Shown piece by piece: positions 49,763 through 63,495 of a stretch of 64,000 nt of DNA. Numbering within the stretch: position 1 is the first letter of the stretch; each line of letters starts with the position of its first letter. A program made the position numbers and the translations under genes. The notes beneath the pieces were generated by a model. The model ran no database searches, was not told where the DNA came from, and saw nothing but the letters and a program-made list of their open reading frames with translations. Source of the DNA: Epiperipatus broadwayi (taxonomy: Eukaryota; Onychophora; Udeonychophora; Euonychophora; Peripatidae); the NCBI GenBank assembly GCA_028023455.1, contig JAQFVV010000001.1:24293401-24357400 (forward strand), in the 5' to 3' direction.

Positions 49763-50595
49763 TTGACCAGAATTTTACATGAAGACATGAGACATGCAAT
49801 TAAATTTACGAAGAAAGAAAAAGCTCCAGATAATGATGGAATTATAATTGATATATTAAAAGAAGCAGGTGAAGAAATAGTAAAAATTTTAGCAAAGTTA
49901 TGTACCAAATGCCTAAATGATAAAGATGTACCAGATGATTGGCAGAATGCAGTATTAATATTAATATTTAAAAAAAAGGTGTTAAACAAGATATCAAAAA
50001 TTGTAGACCTATCAGTCTTTTATCAGTTTTATACAAGATTTTTGACTCATCTACAGAAAACATTGGATTTCAATCAACCAAGTGAACAAGCTGGATTTAA
50101 AAGTGGTTTTAATAGATTATATTCAAGTATTGAGAAAGGTTATATAAAGGACCAAGGTATATGAGTTGCCATTATGTTTTGGACTTGTAAATTATGAAAA
50201 GGCATTTAATTCTATGAGTATTTCTTTAATGATTAAAGCATTGGATCATCAAAGTATAGATCCAGCATATTGTCTTATTCTGAAGAATATTTATAAAAAT
50301 GCAACAGCAACAATTACATTATATAATGATACTATGAAAGTTAATATTGATAAGTGTTTAAGGCAGGGTGACTCCATATCTCCAAAATTTTTTACACCAA
50401 TACTGCAGGAAGTATTTTGTAGATTAAAATGAGACGCTAAAGGTATAAAAGTAAATGGAGATTATTTAAGTTATTTAGATTTTACAGATGATGTTATTTT
50501 TGTAAATAATGCTTTAGAGCATCAGGAAATGTTGCAGGAGTTATCATATGAAAGTAAGAAAGTAGAACTAAAGATAAATAAATGTTAAAAAGCTA
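49763..50595 (+). pseudogene. RTE reverse transcriptase domain, broken
   Basis: Block 1: AIKFTKKEKAPDNDGI, CLNDKDVPDDWQNAVLILIF (49763-49975). KNCRPISLLSVLYKIF then lies one frame over (near 49997), showing a frameshift. SEQAGFKSGF follows near 50080. Motif A is FGLVNYEKAFNSM (near 50175), where the Asp of F-x-DYEKAFD is Asn. Motif B is CLRQGDSISPKFF (near 50355). The catalytic box reads FTDDVIFV (50480-50500), with Thr for Ala of FADD but both Asp kept. The loss of motif A Asp and several stops make it inactive. Confidence 0.85.
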
Positions 50596-51238
50596 AAGTA
50601 ATGTTCAATGGGTTTTCTCAAAAGATGAAAATAAAGATTGATTATGATGAGTTAAAAGAAGCTAACAACTACAAATAACTAGGTCAGATTATTATACAGA
50701 TGGAAACATAATGGATGAAATTAATCATAGAATTAAACTTGGTTGAGTCCTTTTAGTAGAAATAATTTAATACTAAAAGAGAATATGCCTATGTGTTTGA
50801 AAAGGGAGATTTTTAATAAATGTGTTTTACCAGTTCTTACTTAGGGGTCTGAGACTTGGACACTTAATAGAAGAGCAATACAGAGACTTCAGATCACTCA
50901 AAGAAGTATGAAGAGATGCATGTTAGGAGTAACAAAAAGAGATCAAAAACGCAATATATGGGTATGATCGATAACAAGCAGGTGTTACTGACATCATTGA
51001 AAGAATTAAAAGATGAAGTGGAGTTGGATTGGACATATTGCTAAAAGAGATGATAATAGATGGATATTTTAAATATTAAACTGGATTCCAAGAGATTGTA
51101 AAAAATCCAGAAAGAGATAACATGTGAGACGGATGGATGAATAAAAGTGTGCAGAATGATGTGGAGAAGAGAGGCTAGAGATCGGAGAAGATGAACTTGG
51201 AGAGACGTTTCATTCTGCAATGGATTAATAATAGTTGA
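50596..51238 (+). pseudogene. RTE C-terminal domain, broken
   Basis: In shifting frames: NNYKLGQII, DGNIMDEINHRIKLG, ENMPMCLKREIFNKCVLPVL followed by GSETWTLNRRA (50826-50880), QRLQITQRSMKRCMLGVT, then IGHIAKRDDNRW and SRKRHVRRMD-like sequence, with stops between. This is the long C-terminal region shared by RTE-clade LINEs. It ends with the tail (ATG)n. Confidence 0.78.
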
Positions 51239-51262
51239 CCATGATGATGATGATGATGATGA
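51239..51262. repeat. (ATG)n tail of the RTE element
   Basis: Eight ATG/TGA units directly after the RTE C-terminal region. The frame 51283-51041 on the minus strand (Ser run) arises from it. Confidence 0.85.
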
Positions 51263-52945
51263 AATGCTAAAAAATAAGGGCATTTAACAAAATGAAAAGG
51301 TAAACGTCTTAGCAAAACATACTTTAAAATGTGTATCTTCTAAAACTAAAATCAATTTTCCTTTTTTTATTTATTTATTTATTCGTCAATAAAAATTTTA
51401 GACTGGCTAATTTTATTTTTTTTTAGATAGAAGAGACCGAATGTATCATATTTTGTCAAAGTGATGTGAAATTGTTCATAAGTTTACCAGTTACAAAATT
51501 TAACATTGACAGAATTTTAATGTCAATAGTAACTGTGATTTGAATGTGCGCGCACACACACGCAGATCCCGCTTACAGATTTCAAGACTTTTCGGTGTCT
51601 TAAGCAGATTCATAAGAAAACAATAAACAAAATGAAATATATTTTTCTTGTGTAAATATATTTAATTAAAATAATAGATAAATATTTTTCTTTAACTGAT
51701 GCTGTTTGTGCTGCCCTAAAATTTTGCTCCTTAGGTGACTACCCAGTGCGCCGCGGCCAATTCCGAACGCATACATTTATAACTAACAGTGGATATACAG
51801 CTTTTAATACATAAGTATTAAAATGGATTAGTGTTAGTATATTATTACAACAAAAGGGAAGAATGAATCATATCTCAATAACATTAATATTCATTATTTA
51901 ATATTCAATAGATTATCAGAGCCGACATAATCATTAATTGAAGTTTTAAAAAAGCACATTGTCATAAATTTTACTATAAACACAAGGGCAGAATGTTTTT
52001 GAACTACTGTACTAGACCAATAAAACTTTGTCATATATACATTTTAAAAAAATCTTGAAAAACATGTCTATAAACCTGGTCTTATATCAATCACTTCTTT
52101 GAGAGTGTACATTTGTTGAAAGAATTATTTACAATTTTGTCACAAATTCTCTTTAATTGGCTGCGATTGTTTTCTTAAAGCTACGCGAACGCACTTACAA
52201 AAAAACAGGACATTGTAAAATATAAAAGTTCAGTTTTGGTATTAATGATGGCAATAAAGCTATTGAAATTAACAATAAAGCTTGTTTAGGTACACTAAAG
52301 AATAACTGTAAAGACTTGACAGGGGAGCGCCCCCCCCTCCTTTTTTTTTCTACATTTAACGTATTTATTGTGTCGGTCCGAATACATTTAAATGCTTACT
52401 TGCTTCGCTTTTGACTAATTGATTATCAAGTCTCAAGACTTCAATCTGGGAGCAAGGAAATGAAAAATATTAACATGCTGGGGGAAAAGCTTTTTTTTTT
52501 TTTTTAGAAACCCCCCCCCCCCGAGTAATTAACTCAACAAAGTTATTACAGCAAATCTTTGTTATCCAAATTCATATCTACAAAATATAACGTGAATCGA
52601 CCTAATTTCTATTCCTTTTAGAATTTAAGTTTAATTTTTTAAAAACTCTAGTTTAATTATATAAAATAAATTGAATATAAAATGTTCTAATGTGATAATA
52701 AATAAGAAAAGAAAAACTGTAGCAATCAATCAAGACTATGAACTACAGTGATTAGAGTTTTACTTCATCATAATATGATCTGGAAGGTTTGGCTGGAGAT
52801 TTTTTAGAAAGTAGAAAATTTCTTAAGCAAAGAGTAAAATTTTTCTGGTAGCCAACTCTTCACCAATCCAATTAACTATATAATATTAATTAATAAATGC
52901 AACAAAAACTAAAGACTAACAAATTGATAATAAAAGGAGTTATAG
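51263..52945. other. AT-rich DNA with homopolymer runs and a GC islet
   Basis: No gene seen. A GC-richer islet at 51690-51775 (GCTGCCCTAAAATTTTGC, then GTGCGCCGCGGCC) looks like a fragment of a dispersed DNA element with GCCGCCC-type sequence. C runs with T runs lie at 52330-52350 and 52489-52522. A (CA)n patch occurs at 51549. Confidence 0.4.
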
Positions 52946-53065
52946 TATTAATTATCGTGTCAAGCGTTGGTGGCCTAGTGGTTAGCATAGCTGCCTTCCT
53001 AGCAATTGTTCCGGATTCACTTCCCGGCCGACGCTTTGACATATAAAAATAAAATATTAATTATC
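52946..53065 (+). repeat. tRNA-Gly-like SINE (Gly family copy 2), with target duplication
   Basis: The tRNA-like part is 52964-53034 (71 bases): A box TGGCCTAGTGGTTAGC, loop CTTCCTA (anticodon TCC kept), B-box region GGATTCACTTCC and acceptor ends GCGTTGG/CCGACGC. The tail TTTGACATATAAAAATAAAA follows. An 11-bp target duplication TATTAATTATC flanks the unit (52946-52956 and 53055-53065). The element is thus under 100 bases, among the shortest SINE designs. The T-loop A is C, as in the other copies, so this change predates them. Confidence 0.82.
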
Positions 53066-54173
53066 TTACATCACTGATAGAAAGTATATGTATATAATTG
53101 CTAAAATCATGGTTTTATTTTTAGGCGTCAATATTAACTAATTAACATTGCAGTATAGTGGTAGTTATTATATAAAACAATAGCAACTTAAATTCTTTTA
53201 ATGCACCGCATTGTCCGTAAATAATCTGCGTAGTCAATGTAAACTATATTAATATTTTAATAAAAAGTTTCAAAATCTAGTCTCCTCATTTCCATGACCA
53301 ATGAATGACTAATTCAGAAAATGCATGATTATACTTAAATTTGTTTGATTAAATGGTCTATATATCTAAGCTGTTCAATTGAATGGAAAAAACAAAATGT
53401 TTATAAATCAACATATGGGAATATTAAATACATTTTTAAATAGATTTTTTTATCCTATAAACAATTCTATCAACTATAAAATAACTATTTTTAAAGCTAT
53501 TTCTGCATTATATTATCAATGATCTGTATTCTTTTTGTAAGGAAATTATGCTAGCAGTCTAACGTTCATTGAGTAAAACGATATTACATAATTGGCTATG
53601 CAGGTTGTGTCATGATTATAGCACCATGTTACTGCAATAATTAATAAAATTTATACATAAATAAAAATGTTCAGATTTCTGAATCATTCCATTGTTAGAA
53701 ACACATTCTGATTTTAAATGTTTTTTTATTTAAATATAAAAAGAATATTTATTTAATTAGTCTTGTGATAATGGCTCAAAATATATTACAGTACATATGA
53801 TATACACTATCATTGTGCTAAATCAAATAGCTAGGAAACATGTTGCTGTGATAATTAATAAAAAATATATGTAAATGAAAATATTTAGGTTTCTGAATCA
53901 CTTTACTGTTAGAATCACATTCTTTATTGTAAATATTTTTTATTTAAATGGAGGATTATTATTTTGGTTAGTCATGTAACAATTGCTTGAAATATATTAC
54001 ATATTATATATTCTGTAACTTACCATGTAATAATATTATATATTCTGACATCATACAAAGTTAAACAAACCAGTGCGTGTCACCATGATAATTAACAAAA
54101 TTGATATATAAATGAAATGTTTTGATTTCCTGATCATTTTTATTTAAATATCCTAATTTATGTATAAAATGAT
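53066..54173. other. AT-rich DNA with a loose internal repeat
   Basis: No gene seen. A module (TGATAATTAATAAAA..TATA.AAATGAAAATGTT.AG.TTTCTGAATCA) recurs near 53635, 53850 and 54090, spaced about 215-240 bases, suggesting an eroded tandem repeat with unit ~220 bp from about 53560 to 54160. Confidence 0.4.
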
Positions 54174-54272
54174 ACATTGTCAAGGCTGAGTGGTTATCAC
54201 AGCTGCCTTACAAGCAATTGTCCCGGGATTCACTTCCCAGCCGACACTTTGACATATATATATATATATAAA
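54174..54272 (+). repeat. tRNA-Gly-like SINE (Gly family copy 3)
   Basis: Bases 54174-54247 match the family: GAGTGGTTATCACAGCTGCC, loop CTTACAA (anticodon position now TAC), GGGATTCACTTCCCAGCCGAC, then the tail CTTTGACATATATAT running into an AT array. It is a little more diverged than copy 2 and no clear target duplication is left. Confidence 0.7.
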
Positions 54273-56832
54273 AGACACATTATTATTAATAATTTATTTT
54301 AAAATATTTTTATTTAAAAAATACTGTCTCAAAATAATTATGATAATTCTGCAGTATATTAGTCAACAATTGCCATAATTTATCAGTTTTATAAGCATCA
54401 GCATAGTTTGTTTAGTATAGCATAGCAGTAAAAATACCATTCTTTAACATATGAAATCCTCTGATATATTTTTTTAACATGTTTTACTAATTTGTTATTC
54501 CTTGGATTTGGACAGTTACCTTGCTAAAAACTTATAATTGATCCATAATAATAATAAACATTAAAGTGAAAGGCAAGTGGATGTTAATGGATTCTAAAAA
54601 TTTATTGAATAAAAAAAATAGGTATAAAAATTTAAAATGTCAGACAGTATAATATGTAAATAATAAAAAATAACAAACACATAAATTAAATAATTGTGCA
54701 AATATTTTATTATTGAAGGATTATAACTTTACTAATAGAAAACATTTAATTTGTGAAATATTCTGAATGAGTTTTCAAACAAATATACTATTTTTAACAA
54801 ATTAAATGACATAGGGCTAAAGTTGACTTAATAAACGTAAAGAGTTATATCAGCCTTGTACTATTGTACTATAAAAAAACAATGGAAACAAATGATTGTG
54901 TAAGAAATAAAGAAGAGACTTTCTTTTTTCTTTGCAGTAAGGGGTGGAACTGCAAGATCATCCAGATTTCAGAGGCTAAACCACCAAATCCAAGAAAGTT
55001 AATATGCAAATAAAAAGGTAAAAAGGGTGAAATAATTTTAATTTTTATTGTTCTAATATTTCTGTATCTTTTATTAAATAGAATTTTATAGAATTCATTT
55101 TGTTTTAATTTATAAATTTTATTTCATGGAATTAAAAGTGCTAGAATTTAATCTGCACAAAGGCTCTTTTTTATCCATGTGGTGGCCCTGTTACTATGGG
55201 TAAAAATAGAAATCATGCTATAATTAAAATTTAACAAACTGATGAACTAATTAAGCAAAACAAACTACTGTTGTTTCAACATGATTCAAGATTTGAATTT
55301 TATTAAAGAGTACCATTTTAAATAATAAGTCATAATTTAATTTTTAAAACATGTTTTTTATAGCAAGCTTATATTGGAACTTGGTCCTGTCAAATAATGT
55401 GAGGTTGTTTTTTTTGTAGTCCAACAATCATAGACAAAACATGAAAACATAAAAATTGTAAAATTACTTAAGTTTGTCTTTGTATGTATATGGAATTGTT
55501 AAATGCTATCAGTGTATGTATATTAAGTCAATATTACTGCAGAATAAAAGAAATTCTTGTGCAGGATTCAAATTTCCATCTAATCAAATAGATCAACAAC
55601 CTTAATATTTATAGCAGAACCCTAAGAGTATTGTAAATCTTTACTAAACAATAAAATCCTCAATATAGGAACACTCAATTAATACAAATTTTGATTTTAT
55701 ATCTATTTTTTTTAGAAAATTTTTACAACAATGACAGCAGCTGTATTAATTATATAAGTATATTAAAAATTAATAATTTCTCAGATGTAACAGAAGCAAA
55801 ATTTTATTTAAAGATTATGTCATGGAACTTTGCCAATAGTTAACTGAAATTCTTAATGCTTCTATATATGAATATGTACAATGACATCTAATATAATTAT
55901 TATTTTGGGTTAATTCAAACTTCTACTACATTATAATTCATTTATTTTGAATTTAATAATCTTACTTAGACTTTATATTATTATCATAATTTTATTGATA
56001 TCAATTATTTTTCTGATAATGTTCCCTGTTTTATTTGTTTATATATATATATTGTAAGGTGATGTCCAATTTATATAACAGATATATTTTATATATCCGT
56101 TACATATATATATATATATATATATATCAGTTATATAAAGAAATACAGTTGCTAAAAAGAAAGTGTTTTAAAATAGACTTTTTTACATTTTTAAATTTAT
56201 AACACTTTAATAAATTTACTAATTTATTAAATTTAATATTAGTTAAAATGTTCCTATAATACTCAATTTCATTATTTTGACAAATAAGAAACAAAAATGA
56301 ATTTATATCATTTTATATAGAACTTAAGTGATAGATTTATTATTTTAGGGTGCTGATTTCAAATCTGTTTCAAAGTGATTTTAATTATTTTTGTAACTGT
56401 CATAATCATTTTATATGTAAATGAAGCTTAAAATTCTATAAAATATCCATAGCATCATGTCTTGCAATGTTTATATATTTCTTGCACAGAGGGCAGGATC
56501 TTAACACTTAGATTTTTCAAATTAGATGAGACTTGTTAAAACTCAGAGATGATAAATATTTATAAGCCAAAAGAGAAGTCAAAGATGATTCTTTACATAC
56601 CTCTGCTTAAAGATAACCTCCAATATATACGGGTATATGTAATAAATAAATAAATCATAGTTAATGCTTAATTAATTTATTAACAATAATTCACAAAATC
56701 CAACTTTGAAAACTTTATCTCATAACAATTAGGTCACACATTAAAATCTTTATATTTCTTTAAAAACTTTAACTGGATTTCACTTCAAAAAAGCCTTTCC
56801 TATTATATTTAACCATCCTTTTACTAATCGAT
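54273..56832. other. AT-rich DNA without recognisable gene
   Basis: No gene seen. An AT-rich imperfect hairpin at about 56073-56140 (TATATAACAGATATAT with its inverse around a long TA run) is present. Confidence 0.5.
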
Positions 56833-57562
56833 ATAAATTCAAAGATCAGCCTTTCAAGCTAATTGTGCATGCATCTTCTGCGAGTGTAAAATAATAAATG
56901 AATACTTCACTCCATAATACAAGATATAGTATTTATGCAGGAATAAAACATCGTAGATAGTAATTTAAAGTGAGAATTCTACTCTCACGCTTTACTAAAC
57001 AGTACTTCAGATTTGCTCATATAAAAGAATTTGAGTTGTAGGAGTAAGTTGATTCCTTTTATTCCTGCATAAATACTATATCTTGTATTGTGGAGTGAAG
57101 TATTCATTTATTATTTAACACTCACAGAAGACACATGCACAATTAGCTTGAAAGGCTGATCTTTGAATGTATACAATTGTATGCATAGCATCATATAAAA
57201 ATAAATGCTTATTTACTTATAATTAAGTTTCACTTAGAGTGATGTCTAGTAAATTCTAGACAATTTCACGGACGTCATTCATTACAACATCGTAGATAGT
57301 AATTTAAAGTGAGAATTCTACTCTCATGCTTTACTAAACAGTACTTCAGATTTGCTCATATAAAAGAATTTGAGTTGTAGGAGTAAGAGGATTCCTTTTA
57401 TTCCTGCATAAATACTATATCTTGTATTGTGGAGTGAAGTATTCATTTATTATTTAACACTTACAGAAGACGCATGCACAATTAGCTTGAAAGGCTGATC
57501 TTTGAATGTATACAATTGTATGCATAGCATCATATAAAAATAAATGCTTATTTACTTATAAT
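56833..57562. repeat. Direct duplication of period 339 with inverted arms
   Basis: A 275-base block is present twice in direct order, 56949-57223 and 57288-57562, with only a handful of differences. Each block includes an arm (TTTTATTCCTGCATAAATAC to TGATCTTTGAATGTATA; 57057-57172 and 57396-57511) whose near-perfect inverse stands at 56833-56947. So the locus is inverted arm, spacer, arm, linker, spacer, arm. The linker (57224-57287) contains GTCTAG-TAAATT-CTAGAC, a six-base stem. No coding capacity. It may be a foldback element with an internal duplication, or the start of a satellite array. Confidence 0.8.
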
Positions 57563-58370
57563 CAATATAAATATAAATTTAAGATACTAACTCTCTTCGA
57601 ATTTGAAAAGACCTACAAATAATAAATAAATAGTTGTAAATTATGATAAGTGGTAGCTTATATGGTTAAGTAGTACAATAAAGTTTAAGAAAACAATTAT
57701 TAGCATAAGTTGTGCTTCTAAATTCACTGTTGTAATTTTAATAATCAATTATCATTTGTGAAAGTCATGTAATGCTCAAGTAGCAGTTAAGGAATAATAG
57801 CTCAATTCAATTGATTAATATGAGATTATTATTTGCTTTATTTCTTTCATCAATGAATTGAATTTAAAACCTTTGATTCTCAAATCTGTCACATTGGTAC
57901 TGAACTAAAGAGAAGTTTGGCAAAGATTAGACAAAGAAATTAAAGAGAAGCTACACTAGTAAGCAATGAAATACCTAAAAAAGATTAATGTTATTGAAGA
58001 CAGAGTGATCAATCCAAAACATACAAGTTTCTTGATCAAAGGCAAACCTATCACTTCTGATTTTTGAACATCAGATCTCCCAAGCAACTAACTAACATTC
58101 AATCCTTATATTAAGTAATTGAATGCTATGTCACTCAGGACATGTGATAATCAAGCATTAAAAGAGACTGATCCAAACTACTATTTATGGATTTTTAATA
58201 TTTTAGTCAGACATTCTACTCACTGCACTAAACTACAGATTTAATATTGGGCTCATAACTCAAAATGGTAAACAAGAAATCAAATTATTAATTAGTTCAA
58301 TACTATTAGTAAATTCAACTTTGGGTGCTTGGATGCTATTGTAAAAAAAGCTTATCATAAATGCATTTTA
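57563..58370. other. AT-rich DNA without recognisable gene
   Basis: Nothing recognised apart from usual AT-rich sequence. Confidence 0.5.
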
Positions 58371-58790
58371 AACCAAGCTTAGCACTTTTGAGAACTATTT
58401 AGATTTACATGAATGGGTGGTGCTTGTATATATGTGCAAAAAGCTTATTCAAATATATTCAAATTATGTGGCCCATTTTTCAACTGGAGGAAGCAGGATT
58501 CCTTCTTATTCATAGAGTTAAGATTGCTAGTTATATGCCAAGATTTTTTGATCTTGCACTTGACATAATTTCTCTCAGTGCAAGTGATATGGGCAACTGT
58601 GGGCTTAAATATGTTGCCCATTATATTATAGTGATCAAGGAAAATAGACTTGTTCTCTGGGTTGTTTGTATCTCTTTTATAAAGATATTTATGTTGTGAA
58701 AGCCTTGTGGCTAGGCTGTCACATTTTTCACCATATTAAGTAAGTCTGCATCCAGCTTAGGGGCATGCTATTTTGTATATAGTGTGAGGA
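58371..58790 (+). other. Unassigned segment with a 96-codon open frame
   Basis: The frame 58409-58699 starts MNGWCLYICAKSLFKY and ends FIKIFML. It has more balanced amino acid use than other frames here (Gly, Asp, Cys, Trp present), but I recognise no domain. A short inverted pair (CTTGCACTTG and AGTGCAAG) lies in its middle. It could be an old transposon piece or an exon-like fragment; nothing around it helps. Confidence 0.25.
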
Positions 58791-61489
58791 GTGTATTCAG
58801 TAGAGAGTTTATCTTTCAAATATTTATTACAAATAAAAACAAACTTTTTTTTATTGATTAAAAGCTCTAACAATTATTACAAATAACAATCGTTCAGATT
58901 TAAACCCTCTATATCTAATGTATATATTAAATTTAAAAAATTGATTTTTATTACAATTGTTTATTTAATTCAAATTCAAAATTATTCCTAGAGAAAAGTT
59001 GAATTTAATTTTGATCAGTAATTTTTTAAATAGTTTAATGGAACATAATAAAATATAATTTTTTTTTCTGGTTGTCAATAAGTTATGATATCAGTTTTTT
59101 AAAATATCAATGTTAAAATGTTAATCTTATCCTCTTATCAAAAAACAATTTATTTTCTGAAATAAATACAGTAACCCAATGGTCAATAAATTATAGAGCT
59201 TTTCAAAAGAGAGCAGACAAAGATGAATTTTCTAATGTGTATATATATATATTTTATTACACAAATACTATATAGTATATAAAATATATTATAACAGTCA
59301 CATCATCTTGTTGAATAAACATTTTTAAAAATAAAAGTTTATTTCCTGTTTTACAAAAAATACTCATTATGTATTTAAAATGAAGAAAAATTTCTGTTTT
59401 TCTGTAGTGGAGCTTAACACAATAGTAAAATGGCAAGCTTGAGAATTAAAGGTTCAATATTGCTTTCTGGCTAAGAAAACTAAACAATAAATTCTAGCTT
59501 AATCCCTTGCATGGAGCCACCACTTGAGTGTTCAAATGATACATGAGTTTCAACATAATTTTATAGAAAATATATATAAATAAGTATTTGTTAACGTTTT
59601 ACTAAAAAAAACAAAAAAAAAAACACCTATATCATTATTTAAGCAAAAAGATATGCTCCATCAATTCTAAGAGGATTTACTGGAAGCAGATAAGAAAAAT
59701 GAGAATAAATACCATTATCTTTTAAAACCTGCAACAGTTACAAGCGATATATTATATTTCTCCAATTTTCAAATGCTTTAATTTTATATTATTTTTTAAA
59801 ATTGAATAGGTGCCCCTCCCAGTATTATTCTTAAGTATATAGGTTTTTTTCAAAACTCAAATTAATTAGACTTTAGCTCAATGTAATTTAAATTGTATGC
59901 CTCCCTTTTCTGGTTTAGCAGTATCTCACTCTACTTGTAGTCTAAATGGCTATAAATTTTGCAAATGACTACTTTTTTATCTACTTCTTAAAATAAATAT
60001 TATAAAACTTATTATACCTAATGGGAACAATAATAAAAAGCATATTTATTTTATTACAACTGATTTTAAGAAAGCAATCAATTGAATTCAGTTAAACAAA
60101 AGTAATTTTATTTTTTTCATTTTTATGATTTTATTGGCTATACTTTTTAAATTTTTTTATGCAAACATTTTAATATATATATTGTAAATAATGCTTATAA
60201 TAAAAAAATAAAATTTGAAACACTGTTTATATAAAACAAATACTCTTTTTATGAACTATATGGAATAATGCTTATAGCATTTACATAACTAAACCATGTT
60301 TAAGCCATTGATGAAATTATAAATTACTTTGTTCAATGAAAAAGTAAATAAATAATATGAGAGCAAACTTTTAAACAAATTTTCTAAAAACATATTCATT
60401 TGCATTAATTCCAATGGCTTCAGACATATAAAAAAACCAAATCATTTATTTAAAATGGGCATTTTAGTCCAAGTCTTAAAGAAAAAATAACCATGGACTC
60501 ACCTATTCATAAAAATATTTTCTCCACAAAAAATAAAAAACAATTAGCCAGTGACATTCATCAATCAATCAATCTAGATTATTCTACCATCTCTACCTTC
60601 TAATAATAGTTAGATATCCATTAACAAATTATCAGACTTATATATGAATCAGTTAAATTAAAAATTACTAAATCTACTTGTGATTTGAAAACAAATGTAG
60701 TTTGATCCAAACAGAACTCAAAAATAACAAGTGAATAAACTAAATACTATACTATGAGATAAAATAGACAAAAACAATAAATATTAAACTACAGACAGAA
60801 ACGTTTTCAAAATGGAAATTAAAATAATTCTAAAGCTTGCAAAAAAGGATCAATATAAGTTAACCTCGGAAACTCAAAATATTTTTACAAATATATATAT
60901 TTATTGAGACAGATTGGCTCATGCCCATAACAGGTGTACAAATAACCTTGTTATCTGCATGTGTGTGTGCATATATATTTAAAGTTTATAAAGAAAAGAA
61001 TAAATATACACAAACAAAAATTATTTATATAAATATTTAAAAAAACTAGAATGACTTAAATATTAATTATGAAGTTGGTAATATTCTTGATATTTTGAAA
61101 TAAATTTCTTAAAATTAAATAAAAAGATCTCTCTCATACATATAGATTATCTAATTTATATTAGATTCTCAAAAGATACTATAAACCTAAACTATTAAAT
61201 CAAATCGTATCAAATCTGACAGCTTATGTGGCTTTAAATCACTATTCTATCACTATCTGTAGTGATGTTTTCATAGATTTTTTTAAAACACTAAAACTGT
61301 AAGCTATCAAATATTATATTTTCTAGACATTGTAAAGATCAAAGTCCCCCTCCATATGCTCAGTCATGTCTCTACTCTTTGCTAGTTATCATTCTTTGTA
61401 ATCTGGTTTCCACAGCATTTACAAGGTTACTTTGAGAAATTTTTTGAAATAACAAAAAATATAAATTCTTCAGTTTATTAAATATTTTT
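58791..61489. other. AT-rich DNA without recognisable gene
   Basis: AT-rich sequence without a recognised gene or repeat boundary. A patch near 60912-60960 (GGCTCATGCCCATAACAGG) is less biased but not identifiable. Confidence 0.5.
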
Positions 61490-61760
61490 GATTATTTTTA
61501 CACAATAATTGTATAATAATTACTTAAAACCAAAAAAGTACATATATATATATACTTTGATTTTATTTATATATTTTTTTTATTTTTAGAAATAGAAGTT
61601 AATAAATTTGACCAAATGTTAACAAGGAAATCTATGTCCAATAAGAGGACCATGTATGTAATATCGTTACTTGTCATTACTGGCATTATGTTAAAATCTT
61701 TTGAGATTATCTAAAAAATATAAAGCAATTTTTATATTTTAAAACAGAATTTTATTGATT
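61490..61760 (+). repeat. Diverged dispersed repeat, member 3
   Basis: GATTATTTTTACACAATAAT at 61492 parallels 27221. TTTTAAAACAGAATTTTATTG near 61738 parallels the TTTTAAAATAGAATTTGATAG block at 27405. It directly precedes LINE coding sequence. Confidence 0.4.
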
Positions 61761-61762
61761 TA

Positions 61763-62721
<959 letters not shown>

Positions 62722-63495
62722 AGAGACTACCCAAAGAATATAAAATATTAGCTCTAGAAACCAAATACTTTGATTTTATCATTAAAATGTATCTCATTGC
62801 CTTGCCAACAAGCCACTTTCTTTATCATAAAAGAATGGATATATTTATTGACCCTTTCTATGGACTCTGCCCCTGAGCAGAAGAGACACTGGACCACATT
62901 ATTTATCAATGTGTAGCACTTAACCAAACATGACAGATGATGTGTAACACCTACAGAAAGCCTGCTACTATCATTAATCACATAATTGTTGCTTTTCAGG
63001 GAAGATCAAAACTTAGCATTAGGGTGGCCATGCTTATACTATATGCTTACTGGTGCACCAGATGTAATTTTTTAATTGGTAAAATACCAGATGACGCCCG
63101 GCTATATTTAGCAACAAACTGTTACACATTCGAAATAGAGATAGAAAAATAACCAACCCCCACTTATATGTGGCAACTTGTTCATTATTAAGGCAACCAT
63201 CAATGTTGTGAATGCTGCAAAGAAAACTATCATACAACTAACATTCAAAAAGATAAAGGACATGCAGGCAAAACTAAATATCCTCATCAAACTTTAGAAC
63301 TCTTTGGTTATTTTTGTTTTTTATTCTTTATATTGTTATAGTCTATTAACAACAAAGTGTAACCACTAAATTCCTTAATATATTATGTTCACCCTAATAT
63401 TACTCATTGTATGTTAATTTTGAATTTTTTGGATGTAAACTTATGTAACCCATTGAGATCAATAAAACCTTTATTGAATCATCATCATCATCATA
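62722..63495 (+). pseudogene. 3' end of a second LINE, zinc knuckle and tail
   Basis: In one frame near 62870-62935: GLCP, a stop, then AEETLDHIIYQCVALNQT, a decayed Cys-x2-Cys...His...Cys knuckle like that ending many LINE ORF2 proteins. The 62937-63152 frame continues in the same sense: GRSKLSIRVAMLILYAYWC, CNFLIGKIPDDARLY. The end carries GATCAATAAAACCTTTATTG (signal AATAAA near 63460) and a short (ATC)n run at 63477-63495. The minus-strand frames here are shadows. It is severely 5' truncated. Confidence 0.62.

Larger units (their letters stand above)
48345..51262 (+). mobile_element. RTE-clade LINE, nearly full length but dead
   Basis: Order along the plus strand: a short untranslated lead (48345-48430), endonuclease, linker, reverse transcriptase, C-terminal domain and a short ATG-repeat tail (51239-51262). 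A single long ORF without a gag ORF and a trinucleotide tail instead of poly(A) are RTE traits. The copy has stops and frameshifts throughout. Two older minus-strand remnants of the same family lie at 2.7 and 18.3 kb. Confidence 0.85.

Noticed and set aside
56833-57562. CRISPR-like or satellite array
   Set aside because: Only two direct units and inverted arms; no short repeat-spacer pattern. A CRISPR array is not expected in this type of DNA.
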